A stretch of DNA of 64,000 nucleotides from Deltaproteobacteria bacterium (GTDB taxonomy: Bacteria; Myxococcota; Myxococcia; SLRQ01): assembly GCA_007130885.1 (NCBI GenBank), contig SLRQ01000024.1:1-64000 (forward strand), given 5' to 3'. Below the pieces are notes generated by a model that ran no database searches, was not told where the DNA came from, and saw only the letters and a program-made list of their open reading frames with translations. Made by a program: the position numbers and the translations under genes. Shown here in pieces: positions 16,700-25,624 of this stretch (position 1 is the first letter of the stretch; every line of letters begins with the position of its first letter).

Positions 16700-17461
16700 T
16701 CAGCGCCGAAGCAGGACGTAGACCGCCCCACCACCCCCGTCGTGGGGGAGGGTCGTAGTGAAGGCGAGCACCTGCTGGCCGACCTGCCCGCGGCAAAGCC
16801 AACGCACCAGGGCCTTCTTGAGGACGGGTTCCTTGCCGGGTGAGCGGAGCCCTCGACCGTGGACTATTATCACGCAGCGACGCCCCGCTTGGCGAGATGC
16901 CCTTATGAATGCAGCTACGGCGGTACGCGCCTCGTCCTTCACCATGCCGTGAAGGTCCAAGTGAGCTTGCACGGAAAACTCCCCTCGGCGCAGCCTCTTG
17001 AGCAGCCGTCGGTCCACACCCGGTGCAATCCCCTCCACATACTCATCGGTGTCGAATACGTCGAAGTCGCCCTCTCCAGCGACTAGATCCGACAAGGCCG
17101 CCAAAACCTCCGCGTCTTCATCGGTGGAGGTGGTATTGGGCGGTGGCTGGTTTCGTCGTGCGGTTGGAACACGCCCGCGCTGGTGGTCGGGTAGCCGTTC
17201 TACATCATGAAACCAGCTCTCCAGCAGGGCTTCGTCCTCTTCGAGATGATCAGGTCGGCAAAGCGAATCCTCCCGCGGAGGAGGCTCCATGTTCTCCCGG
17301 TTGGACGGCTGCGATGCGGCGATTGGCGCCGGCCGGCGCTTGGGCTCTTCGGCGGCGGAGTGATTCGTGCTCGCGGAGCGGTGGGCCTTTCGCTTTGCCT
17401 TCAGCGCCTCCTGTATTTTTTCGAACGGGGTATTGAAACCCTTCTGTTTCTTTCCACCCAT
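16700..17461 (-). CDS. Smr-domain protein
   Basis: 253 residues from ATG 17461 (MGGKKQKGFNTPFEK); a GTG at 17518 would add 19 residues. The N-terminal half is charged and Pro-rich, with no structure visible. The Smr domain occupies the last 90 residues: LDLHGMVKDEARTAVAAFI, then VIIVHGRGLRSPGKEPVLKKALVRWL, and the terminal HDGGGGAVYVLLRR. The two signature motifs (LDLHG and HGxG) are present. Stand-alone Smr proteins nick DNA or cleave RNA, for example in ribosome rescue; which applies here is unknown. Confidence 0.88.
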   Translation of the reverse strand: MGGKKQKGFNTPFEKIQEALKAKRKAHRSASTNHSAAEEPKRRPAPIAASQPSNRENMEPPPREDSLCRPDHLEEDEALLESWFHDVERLPDHQRGRVPTARRNQPPPNTTSTDEDAEVLAALSDLVAGEGDFDVFDTDEYVEGIAPGVDRRLLKRLRRGEFSVQAHLDLHGMVKDEARTAVAAFIRASRQAGRRCVIIVHGRGLRSPGKEPVLKKALVRWLCRGQVGQQVLAFTTTLPHDGGGGAVYVLLRR

Positions 17462-17655
17462 GCGAGCATAATACGTCCCAGTACCCGTCTTGCGCGAGTT
17501 CTGTTCGAATCCGACCACTACGGTTGACAGTAGCGGGGGGTTACCCTAACTTCCGGCCGGTTCTAGTAGGAACGGCTTGGCCGGGAAGAACGGTTTTTCG
17601 GCCGCGGGAAGAATCCGAAGCTGTCTTTCACAAAGCACATCTGGAGAAGACTCAA

Positions 17656-17985
17656 ATGCGTAAGCTAGCTGTCACTATCGCTCTCTTGGCCGTTTTCATG
17701 ATGCTCACCGGTTGCGCGGCTGCCGTCACTTATGGACCTCGAGGCGCCCCATTGGGACTGTATGTAGACGAAGATGGTCCCGTCATGGTCACCGAGAACC
17801 AGGTCGGCACCAAGCGTGGAGAATCCTGCTCGCAGTCGATTCTCGGTTTGGTCGTCACGGGCGACGCCAGCATTGTCACCGCCGCGCAGAACGGTGGCAT
17901 CAGCCGTATCGGTACGGTGAACAGCAGCTATCAGAACATTCTCGGGATCATCGCCACGTACTGCATCGTGGTTACTGGCGAGTAG
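17656..17985 (+). CDS. TRL-like family lipoprotein
   Basis: 109 residues from ATG 17656 with GGAGA 10 nt upstream. The lipobox is LTGC. The body matches the TRL (tRNA-associated locus) family: a GxxxTxxxxP-like N-part, then GESCSQSILGLVVTGDASIVTAAQNGGISRIGTV and a final CIVVTGE strand. The GDASI..A..GGI core is diagnostic. Function of the family is not known; members are small outer-membrane lipoproteins often found in multiple copies. Its 3' end overlaps by 14 bp the convergent kinase gene, so transcripts from the two may interfere. Confidence 0.85.
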   Translation: MRKLAVTIALLAVFMMLTGCAAAVTYGPRGAPLGLYVDEDGPVMVTENQVGTKRGESCSQSILGLVVTGDASIVTAAQNGGISRIGTVNSSYQNILGIIATYCIVVTGE

Positions 17986-18604
17986 CTCGATAGTCATCCC
18001 CGATTTCGGGGCCTGGGCGTGCCAGGGCGGACAGTAGCAGCAGTCCGCCCAGGCATGTCGAGAACACCGGGTCCTCGCTGCCCGCCCACAGAGGCAGGGC
18101 CAGCGCGGCCGCCGCGGCGAACAGCAATGCTCGCAGCCAGGTCCGTCTGGCCCACCAAAGAAGCGTCACCACCAGTATTACGATGGGAAGGCCGAAGGCG
18201 GCGGAGCGTACTATCGCGGCCGAGTTTGCCATCACCGTCCCCCATTCCATGTAGAGAATGGCGGCGAGGATGGTGACGGTCGCGACGGCCAATACGAGGA
18301 CTCCCGCGGCGGCGGCGTCCTTTGCGATCATGGCGTGCCTGTGGAATGACCGCACGTGCAGGTCCACAAAAGATTCCAAGGCCGTGTTTAGTATCTCCGC
18401 GAAAAAAACCAGGGCTACGCAAAACAGTAAGGCGGTGCGTGACGCAAGGTCGAAAGGCAACGTCATGCCCAGGATCATCACCATCGTAGCGCTGACGGTG
18501 TGAATACGCATGTTTCGTTGCGTTGAAACCGTCCTCATGACCCCCCGGCCGGCGTTCCTGAAGGAGTGGACCAGTCCGGGGAGGGTTCTCAGGGGACGCC
18601 CCAC
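17972..18604 (-). CDS. dgkA: DgkA-type diacylglycerol/undecaprenol kinase with C-terminal membrane extension
   Basis: About 210 residues from a GTG at 18604 (AAGGA 5 nt upstream); the frame stays open further upstream inside the phosphatase gene but is not convincing there. The first 120 residues are DgkA-like: GLVHSFRNAGRG, QRNMRIHT, a first membrane helix, AEILNTALESFVDL (catalytic and Mg-binding Glu region) and AKDAAAAGVLV. Two to three more membrane helices follow (ILVVTLLWWA; LLFAAAAALALPLW; LGGLLLLSALA), an extension beyond the usual 120-residue enzyme. It should phosphorylate diacylglycerol or undecaprenol in the inner membrane. It lies directly behind the phosphatase gene, 50 bp inside that gene's end being intergenic. 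Confidence 0.83.
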   Translation of the reverse strand: MGRPLRTLPGLVHSFRNAGRGVMRTVSTQRNMRIHTVSATMVMILGMTLPFDLASRTALLFCVALVFFAEILNTALESFVDLHVRSFHRHAMIAKDAAAAGVLVLAVATVTILAAILYMEWGTVMANSAAIVRSAAFGLPIVILVVTLLWWARRTWLRALLFAAAAALALPLWAGSEDPVFSTCLGGLLLLSALARPGPEIGDDYRATRQ

Positions 18605-18654
18605 CCAGTCCTTGCCGGTCTCTTCCTCCGGCTTCGGGCTGTCCGGCCGGGGCT

Positions 18655-19491
18655 CTATAGCCCTTCCTCGATGACGGTGGGCTCCAGCGCTCGTATAATC
18701 TTCTCGTGGCATTTGCCGTTGCTTGCGACTAGTCCCGACCGGTTTACCACGTCGGCCGATTGGTATGGAATTGGCCGGCCTCGGCAGTCCGTGAGTATGC
18801 CGCCGGCCCCCCGAACGACGGCGTCGGGAGCGCATGCGTCCCAAAGCCTCGTCCCGGATGCGGAATGAATATACAGATCGGCCTCGCAAGAGGCCACCAT
18901 GCCGAGCTTGATCCCCACGCTGCCTCTTCGCACCTCCCGAGTCACTCCCAGCCGGCGAGCCACCGTCTCGATGGAGGCGGGCCGGTGCCGGCGCGAGAGC
19001 GCCAGCGTCATCAGGCGAGGATCGGAAATATCACTTACCGTTAGCCTTCGCGATGGCCCGTCAGGTGCTTTCCGCACGTAAGAGCCAATGCGCGGTCCGC
19101 CCCAAAAAATCAAGCTTTGCGCCGGCATGAATAGAACACCGAGGACCGCCACCCCATCCTCGGCCAGGCCAATCATGACGGAGAACTCGCCGTTTTGGGC
19201 GATGAACTCCTTGGTGCCGTCCAAGGGATCCACGCACCATCTTCGTTTGCGATCTTCCCAGCCGGTCTCGGCGCCCGTCTCCTCCGACAGCAGCCCATCG
19301 TTCGGGAAGGTTCCAGTAAGCCCGGATACGATGATTTCGTTGGCTTCGCGATCGGCGGCGGTAACCGGTTCGCCACCCTTCTTCAGCTCGGAGTCGGCTC
19401 GACCGTACCAGCTCAGTACGTTCTCTCCCGCCTCTAGAGCAAGGGCCGTCGCAACCGCCGTTTCTTTTTCGAATGGGTTCATGTTCGCCAA
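18655..19491 (-). CDS. cysQ: 3'(2'),5'-bisphosphate nucleotidase / inositol monophosphatase family (CysQ-like)
   Basis: 278 residues. Li-sensitive phosphatase motifs are complete: E70-E71 (LLSEETG), WCVDPLDGTKEF with D88 and D91, and a C-terminal RLWDACAPDAVVRGAGG. GTKEF rather than GTTNF points to the CysQ branch, which removes the 3'-phosphate of PAP during sulfate assimilation and polyphosphate recycling. Start at 19491 (MANMNPF), with M4 an alternative. The gene is on the same strand as the DgkA-type kinase and downstream of the transporter operon. Confidence 0.9.
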   Translation of the reverse strand: MANMNPFEKETAVATALALEAGENVLSWYGRADSELKKGGEPVTAADREANEIIVSGLTGTFPNDGLLSEETGAETGWEDRKRRWCVDPLDGTKEFIAQNGEFSVMIGLAEDGVAVLGVLFMPAQSLIFWGGPRIGSYVRKAPDGPSRRLTVSDISDPRLMTLALSRRHRPASIETVARRLGVTREVRRGSVGIKLGMVASCEADLYIHSASGTRLWDACAPDAVVRGAGGILTDCRGRPIPYQSADVVNRSGLVASNGKCHEKIIRALEPTVIEEGL

Positions 19492-19560
19492 GGATTTCCA
19501 GCCGCATCTCTGTACGGGCTTGCGCGGGGTAGTTTCAAGTGTCTCACCGGCCGGCCTTGT

Positions 19561-20532
19561 TCATCCGGCGCGCCTGCCGCGTGGATCCAGCCGGTCCCGA
19601 ATACCGTCGCCGAGGAAGTTGAAACCAAGCACGGTAATTATGACCGCGAGTCCGGGAAACGCGGCGAGGTGCGGTGCCACCAGTAGATACTGGGAGCCCG
19701 ATTCGAGAAGCGCGCCCCACGACGGCGTACCGGGAGGCACGCCTAGGCCGAGAAACGAGAGAGCTACCTCGGCTAGAATCACCGCGGGGAGGCCGAAGGT
19801 GGCGGAGACGAGTATCGGGCCCGCGATATTTGGGAGGAGATGGCGAACGACCACGCGCAGCGGTGTAGCTCCGAGAGCGCGCGCGGCTTGGACATACTCC
19901 CTATCCCGCAGAGCCATGACCTGGCCCCGCGCGAGGCGGGCGTACCCGACCCAGCCTGTTAGCGCGAGCGCGAGGATAAGGTGCTCCACCGCCGGCCCCA
20001 ACACGGCCGTTATGAAGATGGCGAGGAGAATGCCCGGAAAGGCCAAGACGACGTCCACCAGTCGCATGAGCAGGCCATCGACCATGCCGCCCGCGTAACC
20101 CGCCAGTGCGCCGAGGCTCACGCCCACCACGACCGACACGAGGGTGGTGAGCATGGCGACGAGAAGCGATATGCGAGCTCCGTAAAGCACGTGAGTGAGA
20201 ACATCAACGCCGTTGTCGCCGGTACCGAACAGATGCGCGCGGGAAGGCCCTGCAAGCTCGTTCGCCAGGTTCATCGCATCGGGCGTGTAGGGTGACAGCC
20301 AGGGGGCGAAGACCGCGGCCAAGGTGACCAGGGTAACGAGCCCGAGTCCGATCCAGGCGAGCAGGTAGCGGCGTAGTGTGCGCCGGATGCGTTCCTGTCG
20401 GCTGATTCGCCGGCTCCGAGGATGTTTGGGCGAGGACGCGAAATCCGGTATGACCTGATGACCCTCATCGTCCGTGGGCCGCGCACCGGGCAGCACCATC
20501 GCGCGGAGAATTATGTCGAAAGGAGCTTTCAA
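19561..20532 (-). CDS. ABC transporter permease, DppC/OppC type
   Basis: 323 residues from a TTG at 20532. This start is chosen because GAGGAGG lies 7 nt upstream and the TTG overlaps the stop of the preceding permease gene (TTGA); the longer frame to 20634 starts inside that gene. The N-terminal 60 residues are a basic cytoplasmic extension, then 5-6 membrane helices. The inner-membrane component signature is present: EYVQAARALGATPLRVVVRHLLPN (EAA loop contacting the ATPase), followed by VILAEVALSFLGLGVPPGTPSWGALL, typical of DppC. It forms the transmembrane pair with the DppB-type permease for uptake of peptides or related solutes. Confidence 0.93.
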   Translation of the reverse strand: MKAPFDIILRAMVLPGARPTDDEGHQVIPDFASSPKHPRSRRISRQERIRRTLRRYLLAWIGLGLVTLVTLAAVFAPWLSPYTPDAMNLANELAGPSRAHLFGTGDNGVDVLTHVLYGARISLLVAMLTTLVSVVVGVSLGALAGYAGGMVDGLLMRLVDVVLAFPGILLAIFITAVLGPAVEHLILALALTGWVGYARLARGQVMALRDREYVQAARALGATPLRVVVRHLLPNIAGPILVSATFGLPAVILAEVALSFLGLGVPPGTPSWGALLESGSQYLLVAPHLAAFPGLAVIITVLGFNFLGDGIRDRLDPRGRRAG

Positions 20533-21464
20533 CGCTTTCCTCCTCGGACGCGAATTCTGGGGTCGACGATGCCGTAGGCTATGTCGGTCACGAGGTTTAC
20601 GAGTACGTACAGCACCGTGAACACGAGCACGCACGCGCGCACGGTGTTGTAGTCACGGCGCTGAATCGATTCGATCAGCAGCGTTCCCATTCCGGGCCAG
20701 TTGAAGATCTTTTCCGTGACGATGGCTCCGGCGAGCAGTGCCCCGAACTGCAGGCCGGCGATGGTGATTACCGGTACCAGAGCGTTTCTGACGACGTGGC
20801 GCCATATGACGGTGCGCTCCGCGAGCCCCTTGGCCCGCGCGGTCGTGACGAAATCTTCTCGGTTGACGTCGAGAACCGACGAGCGGGTCATCCTGGAGAG
20901 CATCGCCATCATGCCCAGACTCAATGTGATCGCGGGCAGCACTATGGCTCGCGCGCCTTCACCTCCCAGGGCGGGCAGCCAGCCGAGATGGATCGCGAAT
21001 ACCAGGATCAACACCGGCCCAAGCCATGCCTGCGGCACGCTCACGCCGACCAGGGAGAAGATCATCGCTCCATGGTCGGTAGCCGTGCCTTGCTTGCGAG
21101 CGCTTAGGACCCCGAGTGGTATGGCCATGGCGATTGCGAGCAGCATGGCGACGACCGCGAGCAGCATGGTCTTTGGAAGCTTCTCTCCAATCAATGGAAG
21201 GACTCGTGCCCGAAACGGCGGCAGGGAGGTCCTAAGCTCGCCAGTGGCAATATCTCGAATGAAGGTCCACACCTGCATATGAGGGGGCAGATGCAAGCCG
21301 ATGGCTTCACGCAGCGCCTCTCGGTCGACCTCGCCGGCTTGCTCGCCCAGCATCACGTCGACGGCGTCGCCGGGAATCGCTCGAAGAAAGAGGGTTACGA
21401 CGAGCGTCACCCCGATGATGCTCACGATGGCGGCAAGGAATCTCCTGGCCAGGAACGCCTTCAT
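20529..21464 (-). CDS. ABC transporter permease, DppB/OppB type
   Basis: 311 residues. Starts with the family N-terminus MKAFLARRFLAAIVSIIGVTLVVTLFLRAIPGD and has six membrane helices. The EAA loop is DFVTTARAKGLAERTVIWRHVVRNA, and the end, YNTVRACVLVFTVLYVLVNLVTDIAYGIVDPRIRV, is typical of DppB. The start ATG overlaps the stop of the solute-binding protein gene by 4 bp (ATGA), and its own stop overlaps the TTG of the second permease, so the three genes are translationally coupled. No ATPase genes (dppD/dppF) follow, so the energy subunits must be encoded elsewhere. Confidence 0.94.
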   Translation of the reverse strand: MKAFLARRFLAAIVSIIGVTLVVTLFLRAIPGDAVDVMLGEQAGEVDREALREAIGLHLPPHMQVWTFIRDIATGELRTSLPPFRARVLPLIGEKLPKTMLLAVVAMLLAIAMAIPLGVLSARKQGTATDHGAMIFSLVGVSVPQAWLGPVLILVFAIHLGWLPALGGEGARAIVLPAITLSLGMMAMLSRMTRSSVLDVNREDFVTTARAKGLAERTVIWRHVVRNALVPVITIAGLQFGALLAGAIVTEKIFNWPGMGTLLIESIQRRDYNTVRACVLVFTVLYVLVNLVTDIAYGIVDPRIRVRGGKR

Positions 21465-23038
21465 TCGTCAGCCTCCGAGCCGGGGGCCGGCCTTACGCTC
21501 GCGTGCGCGAGCGGATCGAGGAACCCGAACGGAGACGCGGAAAAGCCTTCCAGTCGTTCTCCAACCACCGCGACGGTCTCCTCGTGCCACATTGAGACGT
21601 AAGGAAGCTCCTCCGCCAGTATCTCCTGCACACGGGCATAGCGGCCCGCACGCTGGTCGGGGCACAAGTTTTCGGCCGCTTCGTCCAGGAGGCGGTCCAC
21701 CTTGGAGTTTCTGAAAGCTCCCCGGTTGCCGCCGACCCAGTCGTTCTCCTCGCTCGGAATCGAGTCCGAGTGAAAGACCCAGTGCAATAGATGCGGTTCC
21801 ACCACGGGGGTCCACATGAGTGTGGTCACATCGAACCTGCCACGGCGCACGTCGCCGTAGAAAGTTCCCCACTCGTAAGCTCGCAGGTTCACGCCGATGC
21901 CGACGGCTTCGAGTTGGCTGGCGACTACGAGCGCGACGGACTTTCGAAATCTGTCGGTCGAGGTGCTGTAGGTGATGCGGAAGCGCTCTCCGCCGTCCCC
22001 TTTTCTGGGGAAGCCCGCTTCGTCAAGGAGCTTCTCCGAGACCGCGGGGTCGTAGTGCCACCTTCGAGCCGGCGAGTGGGCCCAGTGCCCCTCCGGCAAC
22101 ATCCCCGTGGCCGGGCGTGCCGCCCCGCGAAATTTGTACCTGGCGATAGTTTCGCGATCAATGGCGTGAGCGAGGGCGCGCCTCACTTCAACGTTGGAGA
22201 GTATTGGGTGGCGCAGGTTGAAGGCCATATAGGCATAACCCGAGCCGGGGCGCCGCTGAACCGTCAGGTGCTCCGCTTCTTCAATCCTCGGAATGAGTAT
22301 GGGTGAGATGCTTCCCGTTGCGAGATCGGCATCCCCATGAAGCAGAGAAAGCACTCTGGTCGTCTCATCCCTTACCACCGCGAAGACGAGGCGATCGACA
22401 TCGGGCTTCCCTCCGTACCAGCCATCGAAAGGCTCCAGCACTATTCTTTCCTCGCTGGGGCGGCTCGCGAACTTGAACGGACCGGCTCCGATGGGCCGAT
22501 CCTCATACTCTTCTTTATCTCCAAGGTGTCTTGGAACTATGCCCATGGTCAGGTCGATCAAGAGCGGAGCGAACGGTTCGGCGAGAACTAAGTCCACCGT
22601 TCTCTCTCCAACAGGCTCGATCTTGGCTATGGGATCGTAGCGGGGCGAGAGCGGTGAGCCGCGAAGCTTCAGGCTTTTGTACGTGTAGACGACATCCCGG
22701 CTTGTGACGGGAGTACCGTCATGAAACGTTAGACCTTCCCTCAGCACGAAGCGATAGCGTGTTTCGTCCACACGCTCGAAGGACTCGGCGAGGTCCGGGA
22801 CGAGGCTGCCGTCATCATCGATCCTCACGAGACCGGGGGTGATGAGGGTGGTTACTCGCTGCGCCACGGCCGAGAGCGCGAATCGGCGGTCGAGGCTTTC
22901 GGGTGCGGAGTCGATCAGGACGACGACCTCCCCCGCCTTTCGTTCCGACCGCTCGCAGGAACACCCCGGTGCCGCGAGCAGTGACACGACACCGAACAGG
23001 GCGAAACGTCGGAAAATATTTGGGCGAATATGTCTCAT
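21461..23038 (-). CDS. Peptide/nickel-type ABC transporter solute-binding lipoprotein (SBP family 5)
   Basis: 525 residues with a lipoprotein signal (RRFALFGVVSLLAAPGC; Cys near 26). The family 5 layout is clear: ESLDRRFALS...LITPGLV, VPDLAESFERVDETRYRFVLREGLTFHDGTPVTSRDVVYTYK, IGAGPFKF, YMAFNLRHPILSNVEVRRALAHAIDRE, then the C-terminal lobe with DVTTLMWTP. It binds peptides, or other solutes, in the periplasm and delivers them to the DppBC-type permeases that follow in the operon. Ligand is not predictable from sequence. Confidence 0.94.
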   Translation of the reverse strand: MRHIRPNIFRRFALFGVVSLLAAPGCSCERSERKAGEVVVLIDSAPESLDRRFALSAVAQRVTTLITPGLVRIDDDGSLVPDLAESFERVDETRYRFVLREGLTFHDGTPVTSRDVVYTYKSLKLRGSPLSPRYDPIAKIEPVGERTVDLVLAEPFAPLLIDLTMGIVPRHLGDKEEYEDRPIGAGPFKFASRPSEERIVLEPFDGWYGGKPDVDRLVFAVVRDETTRVLSLLHGDADLATGSISPILIPRIEEAEHLTVQRRPGSGYAYMAFNLRHPILSNVEVRRALAHAIDRETIARYKFRGAARPATGMLPEGHWAHSPARRWHYDPAVSEKLLDEAGFPRKGDGGERFRITYSTSTDRFRKSVALVVASQLEAVGIGVNLRAYEWGTFYGDVRRGRFDVTTLMWTPVVEPHLLHWVFHSDSIPSEENDWVGGNRGAFRNSKVDRLLDEAAENLCPDQRAGRYARVQEILAEELPYVSMWHEETVAVVGERLEGFSASPFGFLDPLAHASVRPAPGSEADE

Positions 23039-23209
23039 CGTATGGTGTCGCGGATCCTTCCAACCGGACGGCGAATTGAAGTACCGCCCAGCGGCCCCAT
23101 TCTATTCATTCCGCTGCTCCAGAGCGCGGTAGGCGTAAACCTCATTACCCCTCGGGGTGTCCGAGCTTGCTCTTTGGTGGCGGGCTGACCAACGTGGTAG
23201 CCTGCTGGC

Positions 23210-25624
23210 GTGCGCGGAATGATCATGGCATTGGAAAGAGCCGAGCGATTTCACAAAGAGGGGCCGGCCATTTCGATGGTTTGGCTCTCGTTGTGCGCCG
23301 CGACCGCGGCGTTCTTTATTACTACGTCGGCGTCGGCTTCGGCTTCGGAACAGGCGGTAGTTACGTTCGACGAGGGCGAACGAGAAGCTCTGGTCGAGGC
23401 TCTCGAAGAATGGACTCGAAGTGGTGTGCTTGGCGCCGCGAGAACCGGCGTGCATGTGGTCTCCTTGTCGACCGGTGAAGAGATCTACTCTCACGGCGCG
23501 GATCAGCTACTCAATCCCGCGTCCAACATCAAGCTCGTAACCGCAGCGGCCGCGCTCGAGCTTCTTGGTCCAGAGTATCGATTCAAGACGGAGATATGGG
23601 TCGACCGCCGACCCGATGCACAGGGGGTAGTCCAAGGGAACGTATACATCAAGGGGTATGGAGACCCCAGCTTCGATACCGAGCGCATGGCTCGGCTCAC
23701 CTTGGACTTGTGGCACCTCGGAGTGAGGCGAGTCACTGGCGACCTGATCGTGGACGAGACCTTCTTCGACGGCCGGCGGGATGGCCCCGGCTGGGAGCAG
23801 GAGGACCGAGACCGGGCATATATGGCGCCTGTCGGAGCTTTGTCCTTGAATCGCAACGCGGTCGCGATTCGGATACGTCCCGGACCACGTCCCGGCGCGC
23901 GGGCGGTGGTCACCGTGGATCCGGAGTCCGACTACTTCGAGGTGGAGAACCGCGTCATCACCGGAAGCCGAAGAGCAAGGCTTGGTCACAGGCCCGAGTC
24001 AATCGATGAGGGGGATACGCAGCGGATAGTGGTTCGCGGAGTGCACCCGATAAACCGCGCGCCGAGCACTCATTGGAGAAAGATCGACAACCCTCCCTTC
24101 TACTTCGCCCACACCTTGAAGGCGATGCTGGGCGTTCAAGGCGTTCGGTTCAGCAGAGGAAGGATAAGAGAGGGCGAGGTCTGTGAGGACGCTGAGGTGT
24201 TCCATGCGATCTACAGCTCGCCGATGTCCGAGCTGATAGGAGCGTTGAACAAGGTTTCCAACAATCACGTCGCCGAAATGCTTCTGAACGTGATAGGTGC
24301 CGAGATCAAGGGAGAGCCCGGCTCTTGGGAAAAGGGCGCCCAAGCAGTCGCCGAGCTGCTCGAGGATTTCGGCATCCGCCGGGGGAGCTATGTGCTTCGG
24401 AACGGGTCGGGCCTCAACGACGTCAATCGTGTCAGCCCGAGACAGCTCACCTCCCTGCTTGCTGTAATGTGGGACAGGTTTCCGACTGGAAAGGAGTTCG
24501 TGGTTTCCCTGCCGGTAGCCGGAAGAGATGGGACCACTCGACACCGAATGGTCGAGGCCGGCGGTTGGGTTCGAGCGAAGACGGGAACTCTCAAGAACGT
24601 CTCGGCATTGTCTGGATATGTCGGCACGCCTCAGGGTGAGGTGATGGCGTTCTCGGTGATAGTCAACGACCCCCCCGGGCGCTCCAGAATGGCCTTGCCC
24701 GGGATAGACGGGGTGCCTGTCAAGCTGGCTGCATTTGGTGCTCCCGCCGGGTCCGAGCCGAGGATGCCGCTGATCCCAGCGCCCGTGGAGGTGGTGCCTG
24801 ATCTGGATGAGCGAGCCGCCGTCTACTTGGCGCTGCTTCAGGCCGGAGACCAAAGAAACGCGACATATCTGCGGAGGGCATTCGAGTCGGAGACCGACCC
24901 GGTGCTTCGGGCGCTCGCGGCCGACGCCCTCTATCGAAGCGATCCCGGGCAGGGTGCGGGGCGGCTCATCGAGTCGTTCCAGCCGGTTGCCGAGGCGATC
25001 TCGAGGATCCGGCGACTTTCCATCGGCATTACCGATCCCATGCCGGTGCTTTGCTCCATAGCGGATTTGGCCGCACAGGGAAGCTCGGATGCAATGCACG
25101 GGCTGGTTCTCGCCGCCGGCTCCGTATCGGGCGATAGATTTCTAGAGGAATGGTTCTCGGAGACCTTGACGGAGGTCGGGCGGACCGCGCCTCGGGACAT
25201 GGTCAGCGCTTTCTTGGAAATGGAGCCCTCCTTGGGGGCTCATGCGTTGGAACTCTTGGCGGAGGGCTTGGCGGTGGATGCGGGAGATCCTCGAACAGAG
25301 GAGTGGCACCCTTTTCGTGAGTCACTGCGCATGGCCGGTTTCGGTGAAGAAGTAACAACCGCCGCGGCAGGCCTTCAGGAGCAATTCGATTTGTCCGCGC
25401 TCGGCGAAAAGCTGGAGAGCCTGCTCGAGGATGCGAGCGGACCCATTGGTGAGGAGGAGAAGCCCGCGGACGACGATGGAAACGAGGAGTCCTCGGGCGC
25501 GGACCTGTCTACTCCGAGCGCTACCCTGCCTGACGTGGGTGAAGCCGGTGCTGCTCGCTGTCGCGATGAAGAAGTCGGCGATCGGGATCGGCTCGCGGCG
25601 GCGGGGCCCACATTCTGGAGGTGA
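23210..25624 (+). CDS. dacB: D-alanyl-D-alanine carboxypeptidase/endopeptidase (PBP4, peptidase S13) with long C-terminal extension
   Basis: 804 residues from GTG 23210 (ATG codons at 23219 and 23225 are alternatives). A signal peptide ends near residue 46. The S13 penicillin-binding domain spans about 55-510, with SxxK S105-K108 (ASNIK), SxN S350-N352 and KTG K457-G459, all intact. It trims or cuts cross-links in periplasmic peptidoglycan. Residues about 530-805 are extra: alpha-helical, HEAT-like spacing (RAAVYLALLQAGDQRNATYLRRAF, VLRALAADALYRSD, MHGLVLAAGSVSGDRFLEEWF), ending in an acidic low-complexity tail. The stop overlaps by 4 bp the transglycosylase gene (GTGA), coupling two murein enzymes. 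Confidence 0.92.
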   Translation: MRGMIMALERAERFHKEGPAISMVWLSLCAATAAFFITTSASASASEQAVVTFDEGEREALVEALEEWTRSGVLGAARTGVHVVSLSTGEEIYSHGADQLLNPASNIKLVTAAAALELLGPEYRFKTEIWVDRRPDAQGVVQGNVYIKGYGDPSFDTERMARLTLDLWHLGVRRVTGDLIVDETFFDGRRDGPGWEQEDRDRAYMAPVGALSLNRNAVAIRIRPGPRPGARAVVTVDPESDYFEVENRVITGSRRARLGHRPESIDEGDTQRIVVRGVHPINRAPSTHWRKIDNPPFYFAHTLKAMLGVQGVRFSRGRIREGEVCEDAEVFHAIYSSPMSELIGALNKVSNNHVAEMLLNVIGAEIKGEPGSWEKGAQAVAELLEDFGIRRGSYVLRNGSGLNDVNRVSPRQLTSLLAVMWDRFPTGKEFVVSLPVAGRDGTTRHRMVEAGGWVRAKTGTLKNVSALSGYVGTPQGEVMAFSVIVNDPPGRSRMALPGIDGVPVKLAAFGAPAGSEPRMPLIPAPVEVVPDLDERAAVYLALLQAGDQRNATYLRRAFESETDPVLRALAADALYRSDPGQGAGRLIESFQPVAEAISRIRRLSIGITDPMPVLCSIADLAAQGSSDAMHGLVLAAGSVSGDRFLEEWFSETLTEVGRTAPRDMVSAFLEMEPSLGAHALELLAEGLAVDAGDPRTEEWHPFRESLRMAGFGEEVTTAAAGLQEQFDLSALGEKLESLLEDASGPIGEEEKPADDDGNEESSGADLSTPSATLPDVGEAGAARCRDEEVGDRDRLAAAGPTFWR

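Noticed and set aside
17500..17520. TTCGAATCC-like T-loop word suggesting a tRNA
   Set aside because: No acceptor, D or anticodon stems can be built around it; it is within the Smr gene's upstream end.
18605..18889. N-terminal extension of the DgkA-type kinase to 18889
   Set aside because: The extra residues are low-complexity and overlap the phosphatase coding region in another frame; a GTG with ribosome site at 18604 fits better.
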